Assembly: GCF_900188035.1 (NCBI RefSeq)
Contig: NZ_FZNN01000002.1
Coordinates: 1 to 64,000 of the forward strand
Source of the DNA: Puniceibacterium sediminis
GTDB lineage: Bacteria > Pseudomonadota > Alphaproteobacteria > Rhodobacterales > Rhodobacteraceae
Direction: 5' to 3'
Length of the DNA: 64,000 nt
Shown here: piece after piece, positions 37,332-46,310 of the stretch
How the letters are laid out: every line of letters starts with the position of its first letter
Position numbering within the stretch: position 1 is the stretch's first letter
Notes under the pieces: generated by a model
Database searches by the model: none
Told to the model about the DNA's origin: nothing
Seen by the model: the letters and a program-made list of their open reading frames with translations, nothing else
Position numbers and translations under genes: made by a program

Positions 37332-37807
37332 TCGGTTGGCTTTCTGTCGCTGGCGATGCGCGCTGTGCGCGCCGTATCAAGGGTGTCGCGGATCTGGTGG
37401 GCGGTGGCGCGAAATTGTTCCAGGGTCGGCTCGTCTATGTCTTTGGTGGCGATCTGGCGGGCACGAAGGCCGGCCTCGGCTATTTCGGTGAGGACTGGTC
37501 CGGCGGCCGGGGTCAGGCTGACCAGCTTGGCGCGCCGGTCGTCGGGATCGGGGCTGCGGACCACCAGACCGGCGGCTTCGAGGCGATCAAGGAAGGTGCT
37601 CAGGCTCATCGGGGCGACGCCCAGCAGGCAGGCGAGCCTTTTCTGCTGCATCGGGCCGGAACGGTACATGTTGGCCAGCACCCGCGCCTCGGACGGGGTT
37701 ACGGGGACGGCACCTGCCGCGATCTCATGTTCAAAGGCCGCGCGCATCAGGCGGGCCAGATCGTTGAGCAGGAAGCCGAGGCTGTCGGGGTCGATGGTGC
37801 GGGACAT
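37328..37807 (-). CDS. MarR-family transcriptional regulator
   Basis: 159 aa winged helix protein. The DNA-binding core QQKRLACLLGVAPMSLSTFLDRLEAAGLVVRSPDPDDRRAKLVSLT carries the MarR wing signature DPDDRRAK. It is upstream of and overlapping the MFS gene; such regulators usually repress their own operon and release it on ligand binding. A candidate operator lies just upstream at 37841. Confidence 0.9.
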   Translation of the reverse strand: MSRTIDPDSLGFLLNDLARLMRAAFEHEIAAGAVPVTPSEARVLANMYRSGPMQQKRLACLLGVAPMSLSTFLDRLEAAGLVVRSPDPDDRRAKLVSLTPAAGPVLTEIAEAGLRARQIATKDIDEPTLEQFRATAHQIRDTLDTARTARIASDRKPTE

Positions 37808-37840
37808 GGGGATCCGAAATTCGATAAGTCTGAAATAATA

Positions 37841-37853
37841 TAAGGTTCACTTA
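37841..37853. promoter_or_regulatory. Candidate MarR operator
   Basis: TAAG-GTTCA-CTTA is an inverted repeat flanked by AATA and TATT, in an A/T-rich stretch 34 nt upstream of the marR start. Location fits autoregulation. Confidence 0.4.
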
Positions 37854-37860
37854 CTATATT

Positions 37861-38306
37861 GCGTCGGGAAATCAAGAGGGGCGATTGCCTGTCCAAAGGG
37901 GGAGGGGCCGGTTGTGATCTGGCCGCTGGTCCCAAGGGGAGTGCGACCTGACCTGTTGGTACGATTCCCGAATCCTGCGGCAATGGAATGGCTGATGCCC
38001 GTGGTCCGTCTATTGAAATCATTCAATTTTGACGTGAAATGCGGCGCTTTCCGATTCTCTGGCGGTAGGGCAGGGGGGCTGATGCAGATCAGGTGCGCGG
38101 GCCGTTTGACAGCAGCGGCACGGCAGGGGAGGGGGCTGGGCCGCGTATTACGGGCGTTAACCATGTCAGGCGAATTCAGGCCGGGTTGGCCCATGCGATT
38201 TTCCTGCCACAGGTCCCGAAACACCCCTGCTTTTTCTGGACGTGGGCGCGGGCATTCCGTATCCTGCCCCAAAGCGGGGCGCCTATGATCCCGCATTCAG
38301 AGGCAG
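37861..38306. other. Intergenic region between marR and the aminotransferase gene
   Basis: About 450 nt. A plus-strand frame at 37914-38288 lacks a plausible start signal and any family resemblance. A palindrome ATTGAA-ATCA-TTCAAT lies at 38022-38037. No RNA gene or terminator was recognised. Confidence 0.4.
38022..38037. promoter_or_regulatory. Palindromic site, possible operator
   Basis: ATTGAA and TTCAAT are perfect 6-nt arms around ATCA. It stands in an A/T-rich pocket 270 nt upstream of the aminotransferase gene. The binding protein is unknown. Confidence 0.3.
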
Positions 38307-39494
38307 ATGAATATGTTTCCCGAGCGGTTTTCGAACCTTCCGGCTTATGCGTTTCCGCGCCTGCGGAGCCTTTTGGACGCCCATGCTCCGGGTGGCCCCG
38401 TCGCGCATATGACGATCGGAGAGCCGAAACACGCCTTTCCCGAGTGGATTACCGGGATCATCACCGAAAACGCCCATGAGTTCGGGAAATACCCGCCGAA
38501 CGATGGCACGCCGGAATTGCGCGATGCGATAGCGGCCTGGATTCAGCAACGTTATGGCGTTTCGGTTGATCCCGAGACGGACGTGATGCCGGTGAACGGC
38601 ACGCGCGAAGGGCTGTACAACGCCGCGATGGCGCTGTGTCCCGAGACGAAGCACGGCAAGCAGCCCATCGTTCTGACGCCGAATCCGTTCTATCAGGTCT
38701 ATATGGTCGCCGCGATTTCCGTCGGGGCCGAACCTGTGTTCGTGCCTGCCACCGCGGCCACGGGGCATCTGCCGGATTATGCTGGCCTGCCGACCGAGGT
38801 GCTGGACCGGACCACGCTGGCCTATCTGTGTTCGCCCGCCAATCCGCAGGGCGCGGTGGCGGATCGCGCCTATTGGGAAACGCTGATCGCGCTGGGCGAA
38901 AAACACGATTTCCAGATTTTGGCAGATGAGTGTTATTCCGAAATCTACCGCGACACGCCCCCGGTCGGGGCGTTGCAGGTGGCGCGCGACATGGGCGCGG
39001 ACCCGGAGCGCGTGGTGATTTTCCATTCGCTTTCCAAACGGTCGAACCTGCCGGGGCTGCGATCCGGGTTTGTTGCCGGGGGGCCGCAAAGCATTGCGCG
39101 CATCCGTCAGCTGCGGGCCTATGCCGGTGCGCCGCTGCCGCTGCCGTTGCAGCGTGTGGCCGAAAAGGTCTGGGCCGATGAGGCGCATGTGGTCGAGAAC
39201 CGCCGCCTGTATCAGGAAAAATTCGCCGTCGCGGACCGGATGTTCGGCAATGTGCCCGGATATCTGCCGCCCGAGGCCGGTTTTTTCCTTTGGCTGCCGG
39301 TCGAGGATGGCGAGGCGGCGGCGCTGAAGCTTTGGCAAGAGACAGGCGTTCGGGTTCTGCCCGGCGCGTACCTGTCGCGCGACACGAAAGAGGGCAACCC
39401 CGGCGCGGGCTATATCCGCGTCGCGATGGTGGCCCCGCTGGATGAATTGAAGGACGGGCTCGGGCGGCTCCGGGAATGTCTGTATGGCAACTAG
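38307..39494 (+). CDS. Class I/II PLP-dependent aminotransferase
   Basis: 395 aa fold-type I aminotransferase. Conserved parts are [23 protein letters not shown] (Asn-Pro motif), [13 protein letters not shown], and the PLP lysine in [17 protein letters not shown]. The family includes succinyldiaminopimelate and alanine aminotransferases; the substrate cannot be fixed. Start ATG 38307 or ATG 38313. The end overlaps ftsK by 11 nt, implying co-transcription with ftsK. Confidence 0.87.
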   Translation: MNMFPERFSNLPAYAFPRLRSLLDAHAPGGPVAHMTIGEPKHAFPEWITGIITENAHEFGKYPPNDGTPELRDAIAAWIQQRYGVSVDPETDVMPVNGTREGLYNAAMALCPETKHGKQPIVLTPNPFYQVYMVAAISVGAEPVFVPATAATGHLPDYAGLPTEVLDRTTLAYLCSPANPQGAVADRAYWETLIALGEKHDFQILADECYSEIYRDTPPVGALQVARDMGADPERVVIFHSLSKRSNLPGLRSGFVAGGPQSIARIRQLRAYAGAPLPLPLQRVAEKVWADEAHVVENRRLYQEKFAVADRMFGNVPGYLPPEAGFFLWLPVEDGEAAALKLWQETGVRVLPGAYLSRDTKEGNPGAGYIRVAMVAPLDELKDGLGRLRECLYGN

Positions 39495-42400
39495 AGCCGC
39501 AACAAGAGCAAAAAAACCGACAAAAGAGGCGAAGAAAAAGATGGCATATCAGGCTCGGGGGCGCGATCCTCTTTTTGACAGCGACATGCAGGCGGCGATT
39601 GAAAAGCGCGGCAAGGAGTTGGTGGGCCTTTTGCTTGTCGTTCTGGGATGCATGGCGGCTGCGATGATCGCGTCCTACACGCCGGATGATCCCAGTTTCA
39701 TGTCGGCCACGGATGCGCCGGTGCAGAACATGATGGGGCGGATCGGCGCGTCGATCGCAGCACCGCTGTTCATGATCGTGGGTCTGGGCAGCTGGGGTAT
39801 CGCGCTGGCGCTGATCGTCTGGGGGCTGCGCATGGTGGTCCACCGGGGTGACGAACGTGCCGTGTCCTGCCTGATCTTTGCGCCGATCTGGGTCGCTGTC
39901 GGTTCCGTCTATGCTGCAGGGCAGTCGGTGGGACCTGAGTGGAGCCACAGTTTCGGTCTGGGCGGTCTGTTCGGTGACATGATGATGGGCACGCTGCTGA
40001 ACATCCTGCCGGTGGGGGCCAGCATCGGGATCAAGCTGCTGTTGCTGGTGCTGGGCGCGGTGATCGTGACGATGGGCGCCTTCGTGCTGGGCTTTACCGC
40101 GCCGGAACTGCGTGCGATTGCGCGGTTCCTGACAGTCAGCCTTGTCATGGCCTATGCCACGCTGCTGACGCTGCTTGGTCGCGGAGCAAGTGGTGCGGTG
40201 CAGGGGGCGCAGGCCATGCAGTTGGCCCATGCCGAACGCCGTGAACGCCGCCGTCAGGAAGAGGCGGAATCAGCCGCCTGGGCCGCCGCACAAGAGGCCG
40301 TGCCGGCGTCATCGGTGCGCCGCCGGATGTCTGCTGCGCAGGATATGGATAACGAGGTGCTTGAACCCGTTGCGGAAAAGCCAAGCTTTCTGTCGCGCAT
40401 GCCGCAGATGATCAAGCGCACAGAGCCGATGCCGGAGCCCGAGTTGGTCGAGATGCAATCGGTGGCCGATGTCGACGAGATGCCCGGTGACGACCGCATC
40501 CGCGCCAAGATTGCCGATGTGATCAAGACGCGCCTTCGGTCCACGCCCGAGGCCCGCATCGCCGCGGAAACGCCGCTGACCAAGGGGCGCGGTCGTCGCC
40601 CCGAACCTCTGATCGTGGCACCTACGCCGCGCGCCTCGGCGCTGCCGCCGGAACCGCCGGTGACTGCACCGCGCGTGGTGCCCACCGTCGCGGCTGCTGC
40701 TGCCGGACTGGTCGCGTCGCGCGCTGGGGCGCTGCCTGCGGCCTCGGGGGGGGCGATGGTGGCACGGCGTGGCGGGGCCGTTCCCCCGGCGCCGATCTAT
40801 GTGGATGACGTCGATATCGACGAAGACGGCGATGAGCGCGACTATTCCTCCATCGCCCATGTCGACGAAACCGATGCGCTGTCCTATCAGGCCGCGCCCG
40901 AGGACGACGACGACGATTATGCCGAGGCGGATGATTACGACGCTATGTCCTATCAGGCCGAAACCGCGCGCCCGGCCATCCCTGTCGCCGCGCCAAAGAA
41001 AGTCGTGCAGCAGCCGATCCGCAAGCCGATCCAGCCGTCGCGCCGCGCGCAGGAGGAATCTGAGCCGCGCCTGAGTTTCGACGAGAAGGAGTCGTTGGAA
41101 TACGAATTGCCGCCGCTGAGCCTGCTGCTGAACCCGGACACGATCACCCGGCATCACCTGTCGGATGAATCGCTGGAAGAGAACGCGCGGATGCTGGAAT
41201 CCGTGCTGGACGACTATGGCGTCAAGGGCGAGATCGTTTCGGTCCGCCCCGGCCCCGTTGTCACGATGTATGAACTGGAGCCTGCGCCGGGCCTCAAGGC
41301 GTCGCGGGTCATCGGCCTTGCGGACGATATCGCACGGTCCATGTCTGCCCTGTCCGCCCGTGTGTCCACCGTCCCGGGCCGGTCGGTCATCGGCATCGAA
41401 TTGCCCAATGACAACCGCGAGATGGTGGGTTTCCGCGAAATCCTGTCGAGCCGGGATTATGGCGACGGCAACCAGAAGCTGCCGCTGGCACTGGGCAAGG
41501 ATATTGGCGGCGACCCGGTTGTTGCCAACCTCGCCAAGATGCCCCACCTGCTGATTGCGGGTACCACCGGTTCGGGCAAGTCCGTAGCGATCAACACGAT
41601 GATCCTGTCACTGCTTTACAAGCTGACGCCGGATGACTGCCGCATGATCATGATCGACCCCAAGATGCTGGAACTGTCGGTTTATGACGGCATTCCGCAC
41701 CTGCTGTCGCCGGTGGTGACCGACCCGAAAAAGGCCGTTGTGGCGCTGAAATGGGTCGTGGGCGAGATGGAGGAACGGTATCGCAAGATGTCCAAGATGG
41801 GCGTGCGCAACATCGACGGTTATAATGGCCGTGTAGCGGATGCCCTGAGCCGCAACGAGATGTTCGAACGCACGGTGCAGACCGGGTTTGACGACGACAC
41901 CGGCGAGCCGATATTCGAGAGCGAAGAGTTCGAGCCCAAGAAGATGCCCTATATCGTGGTGATCGTCGACGAGATGGCCGACCTGATGATGGTCGCAGGC
42001 AAAGAGATCGAGGCCTGTATCCAGCGTCTGGCGCAGATGGCGCGGGCGAGCGGCATCCACCTGATCATGGCGACGCAGCGGCCTTCGGTCGACGTGATCA
42101 CCGGCACGATCAAGGCGAACTTCCCCACGCGGATTTCGTTCCAGGTGACGTCAAAGATCGATTCGCGCACCATTCTGGGCGAAATGGGCGCCGAGCAGCT
42201 GCTGGGTATGGGTGACATGCTGTATATGGCCGGCGGGTCCAAGATCATCCGCTGTCACGGGCCCTTCGTTTCGGACGAAGAGGTCGAGGAGGTTGTGAAC
42301 CACCTCAAGGCCTTTGGTCCGCCGGACTATATCGGCAGGGTGGTCGAAGGGCCGGATGATGATCGCGAAGCGGACATCGACGCGGTGCTGGGCCTTGGGA

Positions 42401-42615
42401 CTGGCGGCAATACGGATGGCGAGGACGCGCTGTATGACACGGCTGTGGCGATCGTGATCAAGGACCGGAAGTGTTCGACATCCTACATCCAGCGCAAGCT
42501 GGCCATCGGTTACAACAAGGCGGCGCGCCTTGTGGAGCAGATGGAGGACGAGGGCGTGGTCAGTTCAGCCAACCACGTCGGCAAGCGCGAGATCCTTGTC
42601 CCCGAACAGAATTGA
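39484..42615 (+). CDS. ftsK: DNA translocase FtsK
   Basis: 1043 aa. About four N-terminal membrane segments (residues roughly 45-220) anchor it at the septum. A Pro/Ala/Glu-rich linker (about 230-560) leads to the motor domain with Walker [13 protein letters not shown] near 693 and Walker [13 protein letters not shown] near 825. The C-terminal gamma domain ([22 protein letters not shown]) reads KOPS sequences and activates XerCD. It pumps chromosome termini apart during division. It starts within the aminotransferase gene. Copy B of the double-hairpin repeat begins at its stop codon. Confidence 0.96.
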   Translation: MATRAATRAKKPTKEAKKKMAYQARGRDPLFDSDMQAAIEKRGKELVGLLLVVLGCMAAAMIASYTPDDPSFMSATDAPVQNMMGRIGASIAAPLFMIVGLGSWGIALALIVWGLRMVVHRGDERAVSCLIFAPIWVAVGSVYAAGQSVGPEWSHSFGLGGLFGDMMMGTLLNILPVGASIGIKLLLLVLGAVIVTMGAFVLGFTAPELRAIARFLTVSLVMAYATLLTLLGRGASGAVQGAQAMQLAHAERRERRRQEEAESAAWAAAQEAVPASSVRRRMSAAQDMDNEVLEPVAEKPSFLSRMPQMIKRTEPMPEPELVEMQSVADVDEMPGDDRIRAKIADVIKTRLRSTPEARIAAETPLTKGRGRRPEPLIVAPTPRASALPPEPPVTAPRVVPTVAAAAAGLVASRAGALPAASGGAMVARRGGAVPPAPIYVDDVDIDEDGDERDYSSIAHVDETDALSYQAAPEDDDDDYAEADDYDAMSYQAETARPAIPVAAPKKVVQQPIRKPIQPSRRAQEESEPRLSFDEKESLEYELPPLSLLLNPDTITRHHLSDESLEENARMLESVLDDYGVKGEIVSVRPGPVVTMYELEPAPGLKASRVIGLADDIARSMSALSARVSTVPGRSVIGIELPNDNREMVGFREILSSRDYGDGNQKLPLALGKDIGGDPVVANLAKMPHLLIAGTTGSGKSVAINTMILSLLYKLTPDDCRMIMIDPKMLELSVYDGIPHLLSPVVTDPKKAVVALKWVVGEMEERYRKMSKMGVRNIDGYNGRVADALSRNEMFERTVQTGFDDDTGEPIFESEEFEPKKMPYIVVIVDEMADLMMVAGKEIEACIQRLAQMARASGIHLIMATQRPSVDVITGTIKANFPTRISFQVTSKIDSRTILGEMGAEQLLGMGDMLYMAGGSKIIRCHGPFVSDEEVEEVVNHLKAFGPPDYIGRVVEGPDDDREADIDAVLGLGTGGNTDGEDALYDTAVAIVIKDRKCSTSYIQRKLAIGYNKAARLVEQMEDEGVVSSANHVGKREILVPEQN

Positions 42616-42690
42616 TCCCGCGGAGCAGGCGTGCCGCCTGCGCAGATATCTCGGTGACGGGCGTTGCCCGTCACCTCCGCGCTTGTTGCG
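42613..42690 (+). repeat. Double-hairpin intergenic repeat, copy B
   Basis: TGATCC includes the ftsK stop. Stem GCAGGCG (42625-42631), loop TGC, CGCCTGC (42635-42641), shared link GATATCTCGG, then a perfect 10-bp hairpin GGTGACGGGC-GTT-GCCCGTCACC. Compared with copy A, stem 1 has two compensatory base-pair changes (G-C to A-T, C-G to G-C) with an identical loop. Confidence 0.75.
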
Positions 42691-42740
42691 CCCTGACTCC
42701 TTTGGCCAACTGTTGTCCGCGTTGCTGCGGTACTGTGTTA

Positions 42741-42774
42741 TCGCCTGATAGGCGATGGGGGTAGCGCCCCCGGC
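42741..42774 (+). repeat. Hairpin pair with GGGGG-TAGCG-CCCCC
   Basis: TCGCC-TGATA-GGCGA (42741-42755) is followed directly by GGGGG/CCCCC around TAGCG (42757-42771). The second hairpin resembles those at 36039 and 44776, a recurrent intergenic motif in this window. It may help end transcription before lolA. Confidence 0.5.
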
Positions 42775-42910
42775 CTTTGGGTGGGAACCGGTCTGCCCCC
42801 TTGATCGTTGGGTGCTGGGTGCTTTTATCCAATGACAGGGCGCTGATATCGCATATCCGTCCGGATTGAGGCATCAAGCCCCCGACCAGACCGAGCAGAC
42901 AGGACACACC

Positions 42911-43510
42911 ATGAAACTTGCCGCCCTTATGACCGCCGCCGCCGTGACACTTGCCACGGCGCTTCCCGCTGCGGCCGAAAAGCTGTCGCTGAACCAGATA
43001 TCGGCCTACCTTAACGATCTGCAATCCGCGCAGGGGGCGTTTACGCAGATCAACGGCGATGGCTCAATCTCGACCGGGACGATCTACATCAAGCGGCCCG
43101 GGCGCGTGCGGTTCGAGTATAATCCGCCGGAACAGGCGCTGGTCATGGCCAATTCCGGTCAGGTGGTGATTCTGGATCGCAAGCTGGGTGGAGCGCCGGA
43201 AAGTTATCCGCTGAGCCAGACGCCGCTGAGCATCATATTGGCGCGCAACGTCAATCTGGGGCAGGCGGACATGGTTCAGGGGCTGACCTATGACGGTACG
43301 GCGACGACTGTGGTCGCGCAGGATCCAAAGCGGCCTGAATACGGCAGCATCGAGATGAAGTTCACCGATGGCCCGGTGGAGTTGCGGCAGTGGATCATCA
43401 AGGATTCCAGCGGGTCGCTCACCACGGTGGTACTGGGCGACCTGAACCGGACCGAGGTCAGTAACGCGCTGTTCGATGTGCACGCCGAGATGGCCAACAA
43501 CGGCCGCTAG
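42911..43510 (+). CDS. lolA: Outer-membrane lipoprotein carrier protein LolA
   Basis: 199 aa. Signal peptide (MKLAALMTAAAVTLATALPAAA), then the LolA-type core QGAFTQINGDGSISTGTIYIKRPGRVRFEY, the usual F-Q and G-x-RPGR-F-Y pattern. It carries lipoproteins across the periplasm from LolCDE to the outer membrane. The start ATG 42911 begins the signal peptide; an upstream extension of 15 codons is not homologous. The ftsK-lolA order is common in Rhodobacterales. Confidence 0.9.
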   Translation: MKLAALMTAAAVTLATALPAAAEKLSLNQISAYLNDLQSAQGAFTQINGDGSISTGTIYIKRPGRVRFEYNPPEQALVMANSGQVVILDRKLGGAPESYPLSQTPLSIILARNVNLGQADMVQGLTYDGTATTVVAQDPKRPEYGSIEMKFTDGPVELRQWIIKDSSGSLTTVVLGDLNRTEVSNALFDVHAEMANNGR

Positions 43511-43541
43511 GAAAACGTCGGACGCCGCGCGCGCTGTTGTT

Positions 43542-44132
43542 TCAGCGTGCCGCGCGGCAGCTTGCGAGCTGTGACTGGTAGGTCACTGCGCGCTGGCCGA
43601 CTTCACCTGCGACGCGCATAAGCCAGGCCTTGGAATTGTAGGAACCACGGGAATAACCGGTCCGACCTTCGTGATAGGCCAGATAGTGGTTACGTGCGTC
43701 CGACATCGGGATCCCGAGTGCGTTGCGGGTCTGGGACATGTACCAGCCCATGAAGTCGGCGGCATCGTCGATGCTGTCGCGCCGGGCGCGGCGTTTGCCT
43801 GTGGCGACGAGGTATTCGTCCCAGGTGCCGTCCAGTGCCTGCGAATATCCGAAGGCCGAGCTTTGCCGCCCCATCGGGATGACCCCGAGGGAATAGCGGA
43901 ACGGTGTGCGCGCATCCGAGATGAATTTGCTTTCCTGATAGATCGTCGCCATCTGGACGTGCATCGGGACGCCCCATTTGCGTTCCGCGGCGCGGAAGGC
44001 GCGGGTATATTGCGGACGCTCCTGGACGATTGCGCAGGCGTTGTCGAGATTTCGGGGCGCAGAGCGATCTCCGCCGCCGCCGCAGGACGCCGTCAACAAC
44101 ATGATCACCAGTGCGCGAAGAGTTCTGCTCAT
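43542..44132 (-). CDS. Transglycosylase SLT-domain lipoprotein
   Basis: 196 aa. The N-terminus MSRTLRALVIMLLTASCGGG has a lipobox (TASC), so it should be a lipoprotein. The SLT fold is seen in WGVPMHVQMATIYQESKF (catalytic Glu in YQES), SSAFGYSQALDGTWDEY and DAADFMGWYM. It probably cleaves peptidoglycan glycan strands at the cell envelope. It is convergent with lolA and divergent from hspQ. Confidence 0.8.
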   Translation of the reverse strand: MSRTLRALVIMLLTASCGGGGDRSAPRNLDNACAIVQERPQYTRAFRAAERKWGVPMHVQMATIYQESKFISDARTPFRYSLGVIPMGRQSSAFGYSQALDGTWDEYLVATGKRRARRDSIDDAADFMGWYMSQTRNALGIPMSDARNHYLAYHEGRTGYSRGSYNSKAWLMRVAGEVGQRAVTYQSQLASCRAAR

Positions 44133-44420
44133 CTGCCTCTCGCTTTTTGTAGTTTTTTATTTTGCGTAACTGTAGCCGATCAGGGCCCCGGAGGAAATCA
44201 CAAATCCATCAAGAGCGGACTCCCTCGGCGGCGGGGCTATTGCTTCCTTGCCGTCATTGACTGCGAAACCCCTACGGGCTGCGGCCTTTTCCCCGGGTCA
44301 GATGGCTTTGGCGCGCATCTTGTGAATCCCGGTCACGGTATGTTTCCCCCGTCAGGATATGCAAGGATTGGACAAGCTGCCATTGAAAGGATTAATAACC
44401 CTCTGTAGAGGCCAGTGATC
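44133..44420. other. Divergent intergenic region, SLT lipoprotein gene and hspQ
   Basis: An A/T-rich part near 44143-44168 fits the promoter of the lipoprotein gene. The stretch before hspQ holds TTGGAC near 44368 and an A/T-rich ATTAATAA near 44391, a loose promoter match with long spacing. No gene seen. Confidence 0.3.
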
Positions 44421-44747
44421 ATGAGCACCCAGCAAGCAAAATATCATCTTGGACAGGTCGTCCGCCATCGCAAGCACCCCTTTCGGGGGGTGGTTTTTGA
44501 CGTCGATCCCGAATTCAACAATACCGATGAGTGGTACGAAGCAATCCCCGAGGACAGCCGTCCGATAAAGGATCAGCCCTATTACCATCTGCTGGCGGAA
44601 AACGATCAGAGTTTTTACGTGGCTTATGTGTCCGAACAGAATCTGGTCGCGGATTCTTCGGGTGAGCCTGTGGACCATCCGGATATTCCCGATCTGTTCG
44701 GTGCCTTCCAGGATGGCAGCTATGAGCTGCATTTCCAGATGAACTGA
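44421..44747 (+). CDS. hspQ: Heat shock protein HspQ
   Basis: 108 aa. The sequence KYHLGQVVRHRKHPFRGVVFDVDPEF and the segments EWYEAI, PYYHLLAEN and AYVSEQNLV match HspQ/YccV, a small protein that binds hemimethylated DNA and modulates Lon-dependent proteolysis in enterobacteria. ATG 44421 fits family starts; GTG 44415 is in frame. Followed by a GC hairpin at 44752. Confidence 0.9.
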   Translation: MSTQQAKYHLGQVVRHRKHPFRGVVFDVDPEFNNTDEWYEAIPEDSRPIKDQPYYHLLAENDQSFYVAYVSEQNLVADSSGEPVDHPDIPDLFGAFQDGSYELHFQMN

Positions 44748-44751
44748 ATCG

Positions 44752-44790
44752 CCTGCGCGTTTGGCGCAGGGTTTCGGGGGCGCTGCCCCC
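44752..44790. terminator. Hairpin pair between hspQ and the threonine aldolase gene
   Basis: CCTGCGC-GTTTG-GCGCAGG (44752-44770) followed by GTTTC, then GGGGGC-GCT-GCCCCC (44776-44790). It sits between convergent genes and is probably a bidirectional terminator. Confidence 0.6.
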
Positions 44791-44799
44791 GGCCGACGG

Positions 44800-45840
44800 T
44801 CAGGCTTTTCCCAACAGATCGAGGAAGGCCTCGATATCCGTTGGGTCGATGGACCAGTCGCAGACAAAGCGGGCGGTGAGCAGTCCGTCGGGGTCTTCGC
44901 CGTTCAGGTCCCCGCTGATGTGGTACTGCGCGCCGGCGGCCTGGGCCTTTTGGTGCAGAGCGCGGGGCAGGGCGGCAAAGATCATGTTGGCGCGGGCATC
45001 GTTGCGGATTTCTGCCAGTCCCTGAAGCCCGTCCAGAAGCTGGGCCGAGCGGGCATTGGCGGTGGTCGCAAGATCGCGCCAGAGATCATCCTGAAGATAG
45101 GCCGACATCTGTGCCGCAAGGTAGCGGTGTTTCGAAAACAGGTGCGCGCCCCGCTTGCGGCGCAGTTCAAACGCGCGGGCATGGGCGGGGTTGAAGAAAA
45201 TCACCGCCTCGACTCCCATCAATCCATTCTTGGTGCCGCCAAAGACGGCGACGTCTATGCCGACCTTCCAGCTCATTTCGGCGGGGGTGCAGTTCAGTGC
45301 GACGCAGGCATTGGCAAAACGGGCACCGTCCAGATGGACGGGCAGATCGTAGTTCTGGGCCACGGTGGCGAGGGCGCGCAGCTCGGTAAGGCTGTAGAGA
45401 TTGCCCTGTTCGGTGACTTGCGTGATCGAGACCGGGCCGCGTTGCGGGCCGTGGACGCCGCGGTTGCCCTGCCCCTTGATCGCGATGCGCAGGGCGTCTG
45501 CGGTCATGCGGTCGTCGCCGGGAACCAGCGTCAGCTTGGCGCCGCCGGTGTAGAATTCCGGGGCGTTGCACTCATCCTCGTGGATATGCGCGACGGGGGA
45601 GCAGAAGACCGTATCAAAGGGCTGGCAGAGCGTGGCGAGCGCCAAAGAGTTCGCCGCAGTGCCTGTGGCCACCAGATGAACCGAAGCATCGGGGGCCTCA
45701 AAAAGGGTGCGGATCTGGTCGGTGACGGCGTCGGTCAGGGCATCGGTGCCGTAGGACATGACGTGGCCGGTGTTGGCCGTGGTCAGGGCCGCCATGACCT
45801 GCGGTGGGACGGGGCCGGAATTGTCGGAGGCAAAGAACAT
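44800..45840 (-). CDS. ltaE: Low-specificity L-threonine aldolase
   Basis: 346 aa PLP enzyme of the beta-eliminating lyase family. Begins MFFASDNSGPVPPQVMAAL; contains HLDGARFANACVALNC and the PLP lysine in AVFGGTKNGLMG. It splits threonine or allo-threonine to glycine and acetaldehyde. The start codon overlaps the ycgN stop by one base, so it is third in a ribF-ycgN-ltaE transcript. Confidence 0.88.
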   Translation of the reverse strand: MFFASDNSGPVPPQVMAALTTANTGHVMSYGTDALTDAVTDQIRTLFEAPDASVHLVATGTAANSLALATLCQPFDTVFCSPVAHIHEDECNAPEFYTGGAKLTLVPGDDRMTADALRIAIKGQGNRGVHGPQRGPVSITQVTEQGNLYSLTELRALATVAQNYDLPVHLDGARFANACVALNCTPAEMSWKVGIDVAVFGGTKNGLMGVEAVIFFNPAHARAFELRRKRGAHLFSKHRYLAAQMSAYLQDDLWRDLATTANARSAQLLDGLQGLAEIRNDARANMIFAALPRALHQKAQAAGAQYHISGDLNGEDPDGLLTARFVCDWSIDPTDIEAFLDLLGKA

Positions 45841-46310
45841 CAGGTCGGCTCCTCGATGATGTAGTCTTCCCAGTCCTCTTCGTTCACCTCGAACTCGGCG
45901 ACGGTGCGGTGCTGCATGGAGACGCCTGCGTCGTGGACCGACTGCGGCGTGCCCGAAATCAGCGGGTGCCAGTCATAAAGCGGCTTGCCCTCCCACAGCA
46001 GGCGGTAGGCGCAGGTCTTGGGCATCCAGTAGGCGTGGGTGTCGATATTGGATGGCTTCAGCACGATGCATTCGGGCACGAACTGGTGGCGGATCGGATA
46101 TTGCGCGCAGCGGCAGGTGGTGTCGTCGAACAGGCGGCAGGCCACCTTGGTCAGCTCCACATGGCCGGTGTCTTCGTCCTCAAGCTTGTTCAGGCAGCAT
46201 TTGCCGCAGCCGTCACAGAGGGCTTCCCATTCTTCGGGTGACATCTGGGTAAGCTTTTTCTTTTCCCAGAAACGTTTTTTCAGCCCGGTGCGGGGGATCG
46301 GATCGCTCAT
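45840..46310 (-). CDS. YcgN-family cysteine-cluster protein (UPF0260)
   Basis: 156 aa. The cluster CDGCGKCCLNKLEDEDTG, followed by CRLFDDTTCRCAQYP and later MPKTCAYRLL, marks the zinc/iron-chelating YkgJ/YcgN family of unknown function. It overlaps ribF by 4 nt and the aldolase gene by one base. Confidence 0.85.
   Translation of the reverse strand: MSDPIPRTGLKKRFWEKKKLTQMSPEEWEALCDGCGKCCLNKLEDEDTGHVELTKVACRLFDDTTCRCAQYPIRHQFVPECIVLKPSNIDTHAYWMPKTCAYRLLWEGKPLYDWHPLISGTPQSVHDAGVSMQHRTVAEFEVNEEDWEDYIIEEPT

Noticed and set aside
37914-38288. 124-codon plus-strand frame between marR and the aminotransferase gene
   Set aside because: No ribosome binding site, no family resemblance, and it spans a palindrome likely to be regulatory.
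38283-41547. Long minus-strand frames opposite the aminotransferase gene and ftsK (up to 589 codons)
   Set aside because: Arg/His/Pro-rich composition typical of antisense frames; the sense genes have full motifs.
44368-44398. Heat-shock promoter before hspQ
   Set aside because: TTGGAC and TAATAA are 19 nt apart and do not match the RpoH pattern well enough to call.
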